Below, piece after piece: positions 61,529 to 64,000 of a stretch of DNA of 64,000 bases. This stretch comes from Pelagomonas calceolata. Lineage: Eukaryota; Sar; Pelagophyceae; Pelagomonadales; Pelagomonadaceae. The stretch covers positions 1,240,001-1,304,000 of the forward strand of contig CAKKNE010000005.1 in the NCBI GenBank assembly GCA_918797485.1. Direction: 5' to 3'. Each line of letters begins with the position of its first letter. Positions within the stretch are counted from its first letter, which is position 1. Under the pieces are notes generated by a model, which worked only from the letters and a program-made list of their open reading frames with translations, ran no database searches and had not been told where the DNA came from. Position numbers and translations under genes: made by a program.

Positions 61529-62911
61529 ATGCGCGCGCGGCTGCCCTTGCTCGTCGCCGCCGCCGCGGCAGCCTGTGACTACTATCTGGACGACGGCACG
61601 TGCTGCAACGCCGGCAACTCCGAGGGTCCGCAGACGCTCCTCAAAGCGCCGGCGACGTTAATTGCCAGTGATGGCCTGAAGGCCGATCTACGGCTCGATC
61701 TCCAGTATCGACGGCATCCGAACGAGGCCTGGCAGCCCATCGGCAAGGATGCTGTAGTACCAACCCATAGCCGCGACGCGCACGTTTTTGTCGTGCGCGA
61801 CGACTTTGGCTCCGTAGCACACGTGCACGGGGCTTGGGAGGGCTCGGACTTTATACTGCGGGACGTGCCCTTCGTGAGCGGAGGAAATCACCGCATCCTG
61901 GCGTCCTTCGCCGTCGACGCGAACGTTCTCAACATCTGCGTCGACGAGTCGAGCGTGCACGCGCATCCGACGGCCGGCGTCCCGGGCCACATCTGGGTCC
62001 ACGCCGCGACGGAGTCCTCTGTTTCATTACCCGGTACGGAGACGACCACGCAAGACCCCTGGGACCTTTCAAAGACGCAGAACGCCACCTTGACGACTTT
62101 GGTGGACGGCGAGCTCCCGACGGCCTTCTCCACCCCACGCTTGCAATGCCCCGGCGGTCCCGAAGCGATCACACTGGACCTGGAGACGCCTTCCCTAGAG
62201 CTGGCGCATGCCCAATGCTCGCGACTTACTTGGCAAGCGTCGGCGCCCCTCACACCGTACTTGGGCGCCGCGGCCCATATACTGATAGCCCGGTTCAATG
62301 GTGATCTAATGCACACGCACGCGACAATACCAGAACGAGTGCTAGGCGACCCCTGCGCGGCGAGTTTCGTGGGTCATTTCGACGACCTGACGCCGTTGCC
62401 TACAAAACTGAATCACACGGTCGTCGGCGCCGTCGACTTTGATGAGCCTGGCATCTATCTGGTCGCGGCCTTCGTCGCGACCGGTGATGATGCTCTTGCG
62501 GCGTTCCACACCGTTCTGGTCGGCGAGGCTTGTGTCGCTGCGGAGGTGGTCCCTCACTGTGCGGGCGAATGGCGGCTTCCATCAACGGCCTGCGAGGCGG
62601 GCTTCCCGCGCGAGCCGTCGCCACGACCGACGCTTGCGCCGACGACGACGCCCGCGCCGATGTCCGGGTCGCGGGGAGCCCGAACGTCTAGTGGAGGCGA
62701 CGGAGGCGGACCCAAGGGGAACTTCAAGGTCGTCTTCGGCATGATCGTCTTCTTCGTGCCGCTCGGCCTGGCGCTGCTCTACTGCCTCCGGGGGCGCATC
62801 GTCATGTTTGCGCGGAAGGCGCGGCGCCGCGTTACGGCCGCGGTCTGTGCCACTAGTGGTACCACAGACTGTACGTGCGTCGAGATGCCTCCCCAGCGGG
62901 AATTCGCTTGA
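61529..62911 (+). CDS. Secreted/type I membrane protein of unknown function
   Basis: 460 residues. Signal peptide MRARLPLLVAAAAAACDYYL, then a beta-rich ectodomain with an early immunoglobulin- or FixH-like segment (LKADLRLDLQYRRHPNEAW, AHVFVVRDDFGSVAHVHGAW, ILRDVPFVSGGNHRILASF). A second similar segment occurs further on (AAHILIARFNGDLMHTHATI, GAVDFDEPGIYLVAAFVA). The two have the same order of strands and HxH residues, suggesting an internal duplication. A Thr/Pro stalk, one transmembrane helix (VVFGMIVFFVPLGLALLYCL) and a basic/Cys-containing tail close it. The HVH/HTH histidines could bind metal; this is an inference. Confidence 0.62.
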   Translation: MRARLPLLVAAAAAACDYYLDDGTCCNAGNSEGPQTLLKAPATLIASDGLKADLRLDLQYRRHPNEAWQPIGKDAVVPTHSRDAHVFVVRDDFGSVAHVHGAWEGSDFILRDVPFVSGGNHRILASFAVDANVLNICVDESSVHAHPTAGVPGHIWVHAATESSVSLPGTETTTQDPWDLSKTQNATLTTLVDGELPTAFSTPRLQCPGGPEAITLDLETPSLELAHAQCSRLTWQASAPLTPYLGAAAHILIARFNGDLMHTHATIPERVLGDPCAASFVGHFDDLTPLPTKLNHTVVGAVDFDEPGIYLVAAFVATGDDALAAFHTVLVGEACVAAEVVPHCAGEWRLPSTACEAGFPREPSPRPTLAPTTTPAPMSGSRGARTSSGGDGGGPKGNFKVVFGMIVFFVPLGLALLYCLRGRIVMFARKARRRVTAAVCATSGTTDCTCVEMPPQREFA

Positions 62912-63317
62912 CGTGCTCTTTTTCGCGCGTTCTCTCTTCTAATTTTCTGTTTCGTTATACTATTTTTCGGTGCTATGACTAGTGGGCGGAGCCCCTGGGG
63001 GGAGACACCGCGCGTCGCCGATTCATCGGCGGCGGGCGCGAGCCGCTGCAGGCAGTCCAATTTCTAGTGTCTTACAAAAACGCTAGCTCGCGCATACGAC
63101 ACCTCATCGGCCGAAAGCTCTCCGTCAACGCGATTCGATCGGTGGGCGAGCGAGCTGCAATACCTGCGACACCTACGCTCGCGGCTACGGATACTTTTGG
63201 CTGCTGCGAGAGCAGTATCACTACAAACCTCCCAAGGCCTCTCAAGGCGCAGCAGCGTTGCCAGGCGCGCACGCGGCCAGCGCGAGCCCCCAGAGCGAAA
63301 TATAGTCAGCAGCAGCA
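62912..63317. other. Intergenic region upstream of the NADH dehydrogenase gene
   Basis: 406 bp. It holds a CTAG palindrome at 63063-63087. The first part is T-rich after the preceding stop. No gene was seen. Confidence 0.45.
63063..63087. promoter_or_regulatory. Palindromic CTAG element
   Basis: CTAGTGTCTTACA, an A-run and ACGCTAGC. It lies about 230 bp upstream of the ATG at 63318, in the same sense orientation as the copy before the Popeye-like gene. Confidence 0.55.
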
Positions 63318-64000
63318 ATGCAGGCCCTGCGCCGCACGCTGGGCTTCGCCTCGCAAGCCACGGCGCGCAAACCGCGCGTCGTCGTGCTCGGCAGCGGCTG
63401 GGGCGGCAATAAAGTGGCGCGCTACCTCGACAAGACCAAGTTTGATGTGAGGGTCGTGTCGCCGGCGAACCATTTTCTGTTTACTCCTCTGTTACCCTCG
63501 ACGGCGGTGGGAACCTTAGAATTCCGAGCCGTCCAAGAACCAGTTCGAACGATCAAGGGCCTGGGCAAGTACCACCAAGCGAAAGCACAAAAACTAGACG
63601 TCGAGAACCGCATCGTGAATTGCAGAGATATATTTAGCGGAGATACCTTTGACATAAACTACGACTTCCTCGTCATAAGTGCGGGCTGCAAGACGAACAC
63701 GTTCGCTGTTCCTGGTGTGACGCAAGAACAGCAATCGACCGTATTCTTCCTGAAGCACCTCTATCATGCAAGACGCATCCGGGACCGCATCCTCGAGTGT
63801 TTTGAGAGGGCCGCGTCGCCCGTCGCGTCCGAGGAGGAGCGGCGGGACTTATTGCATTTCGTCGTCGTGGGCGGCGGCGCGACGTCGTGCGAGTTTGCCA
63901 CTGAATTGTCGGAGTTCCTCGAGAAGGATGTGAGGAAGTGGTATCCTGACCTTGCTGATTTAGTTTCTTTGTCCATAGTGGAGGCCGGTCCAAATTTGTT
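63318..64000 (+). CDS. Type II NADH dehydrogenase (alternative NDH-2), 5' part; runs off right edge
   Basis: 227 codons of a continuing frame. A short presequence ([20 protein letters not shown]) suggests mitochondrial targeting. The first FAD-binding Rossmann motif is [17 protein letters not shown] (GxGxxG as GSGWGG, typical of NDH-2), followed by [20 protein letters not shown] (a hallmark NDH-2 block), [19 protein letters not shown] and a second nucleotide-binding motif start [20 protein letters not shown] for NADH. NDH-2 transfers electrons from NADH to quinone without proton pumping. The C-terminal membrane-binding part and any EF hands lie beyond the window. Confidence 0.93.
   Translation, partial: MQALRRTLGFASQATARKPRVVVLGSGWGGNKVARYLDKTKFDVRVVSPANHFLFTPLLPSTAVGTLEFRAVQEPVRTIKGLGKYHQAKAQKLDVENRIVNCRDIFSGDTFDINYDFLVISAGCKTNTFAVPGVTQEQQSTVFFLKHLYHARRIRDRILECFERAASPVASEEERRDLLHFVVVGGGATSCEFATELSEFLEKDVRKWYPDLADLVSLSIVEAGPNL

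Noticed and set aside
3127-63087. CTAG palindromes as miniature transposons
   Set aside because: They are only about 24 bp, show no flanking duplications and occur preferentially upstream of genes, so a binding site is the better explanation.
1-64000. tRNA, rRNA, retroelement or virus-derived sequences
   Set aside because: I looked for tRNA-type internal boxes, rRNA-like blocks, reverse transcriptase, integrase and capsid-like reading frames and recognised none; a covariance-model scan could still find short RNAs I missed.

Overview
The window is nuclear DNA of a small photosynthetic eukaryote, most probably a pelagophyte (stramenopile) alga such as Pelagomonas or Aureococcus. Four observations point there. 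The DNA is GC-rich and gene-dense, with about 40 protein genes in 64 kb and mostly intronless genes on both strands. Typical eukaryotic genes are present (RBX1, eL15, UTP18, cyclase-associated protein, PIG-X, SET/SMYD, carboxypeptidase). Several precursors carry N-terminal signal or bipartite plastid leaders (glutamate synthase, a twin-arginine DUF1499 protein). Several introns have the structure of introner elements: short DNA transposons with CTGTGTGGAAATCA-type terminal inverted repeats and 8-bp target duplications that supply or co-opt splice sites, as established for Aureococcus. The exact species cannot be fixed from the sequence alone.

Layout. 1-13 kb: the 5' part of a glutamate synthase gene (runs off the left edge), an AlgH/UPF0301 protein split by an introner, a basic/acidic-tailed protein, a CRAL-TRIO protein, an ankyrin-like protein, several unknowns including a Cys-rich repeat protein facing a lower-GC lectin-like gene, a pirin, a METTL21-like methyltransferase and a multipass membrane protein. 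13-25 kb: cyclase-associated protein, a DUF4349 membrane protein, a TrhO/TSTD2-type rhodanese fused to an RRM, a Golgi-type O-fucosyltransferase, a BRCT/polynucleotide-kinase/prolyl-hydroxylase fusion, RBX1 and a RING protein. 25-37 kb: a coiled-coil protein, an introner-split gene, a lumenal DUF1499 protein, ribosomal protein eL15, a Yop1/HVA22 protein, a SMYD-like SET protein, an alpha/beta hydrolase, a Popeye-like protein, an ankyrin/FHA protein and a class I aminotransferase. 37.6-47.7 kb: a single uninterrupted ORF of about 3,360 codons encoding an acyl-AMP ligase, a type I polyketide synthase module and a membrane-embedded hexapeptide-repeat terminal region. 48-64 kb: a 17-repeat ankyrin protein, a PI4K-like lipid kinase with a leader peptide, PIG-X, an S10 carboxypeptidase, unknowns, UTP18, a four-TM protein, a Cys-rich protein with two introners, a cyclophilin-like protein, a secreted membrane protein and the start of a type II NADH dehydrogenase.

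The genes do not form one pathway; this is ordinary compact eukaryotic gene order with many divergent and convergent pairs. Three features stand out: the introner family caught at several stages of decay; a roughly 24-bp interrupted palindrome (GCTAG...CTAGC around TGTAAGACA) found in at least twelve intergenic gaps upstream of genes, a candidate promoter element; and the giant ligase-PKS. No tRNA, rRNA, CRISPR array, retroelement or virus-like element was recognised.
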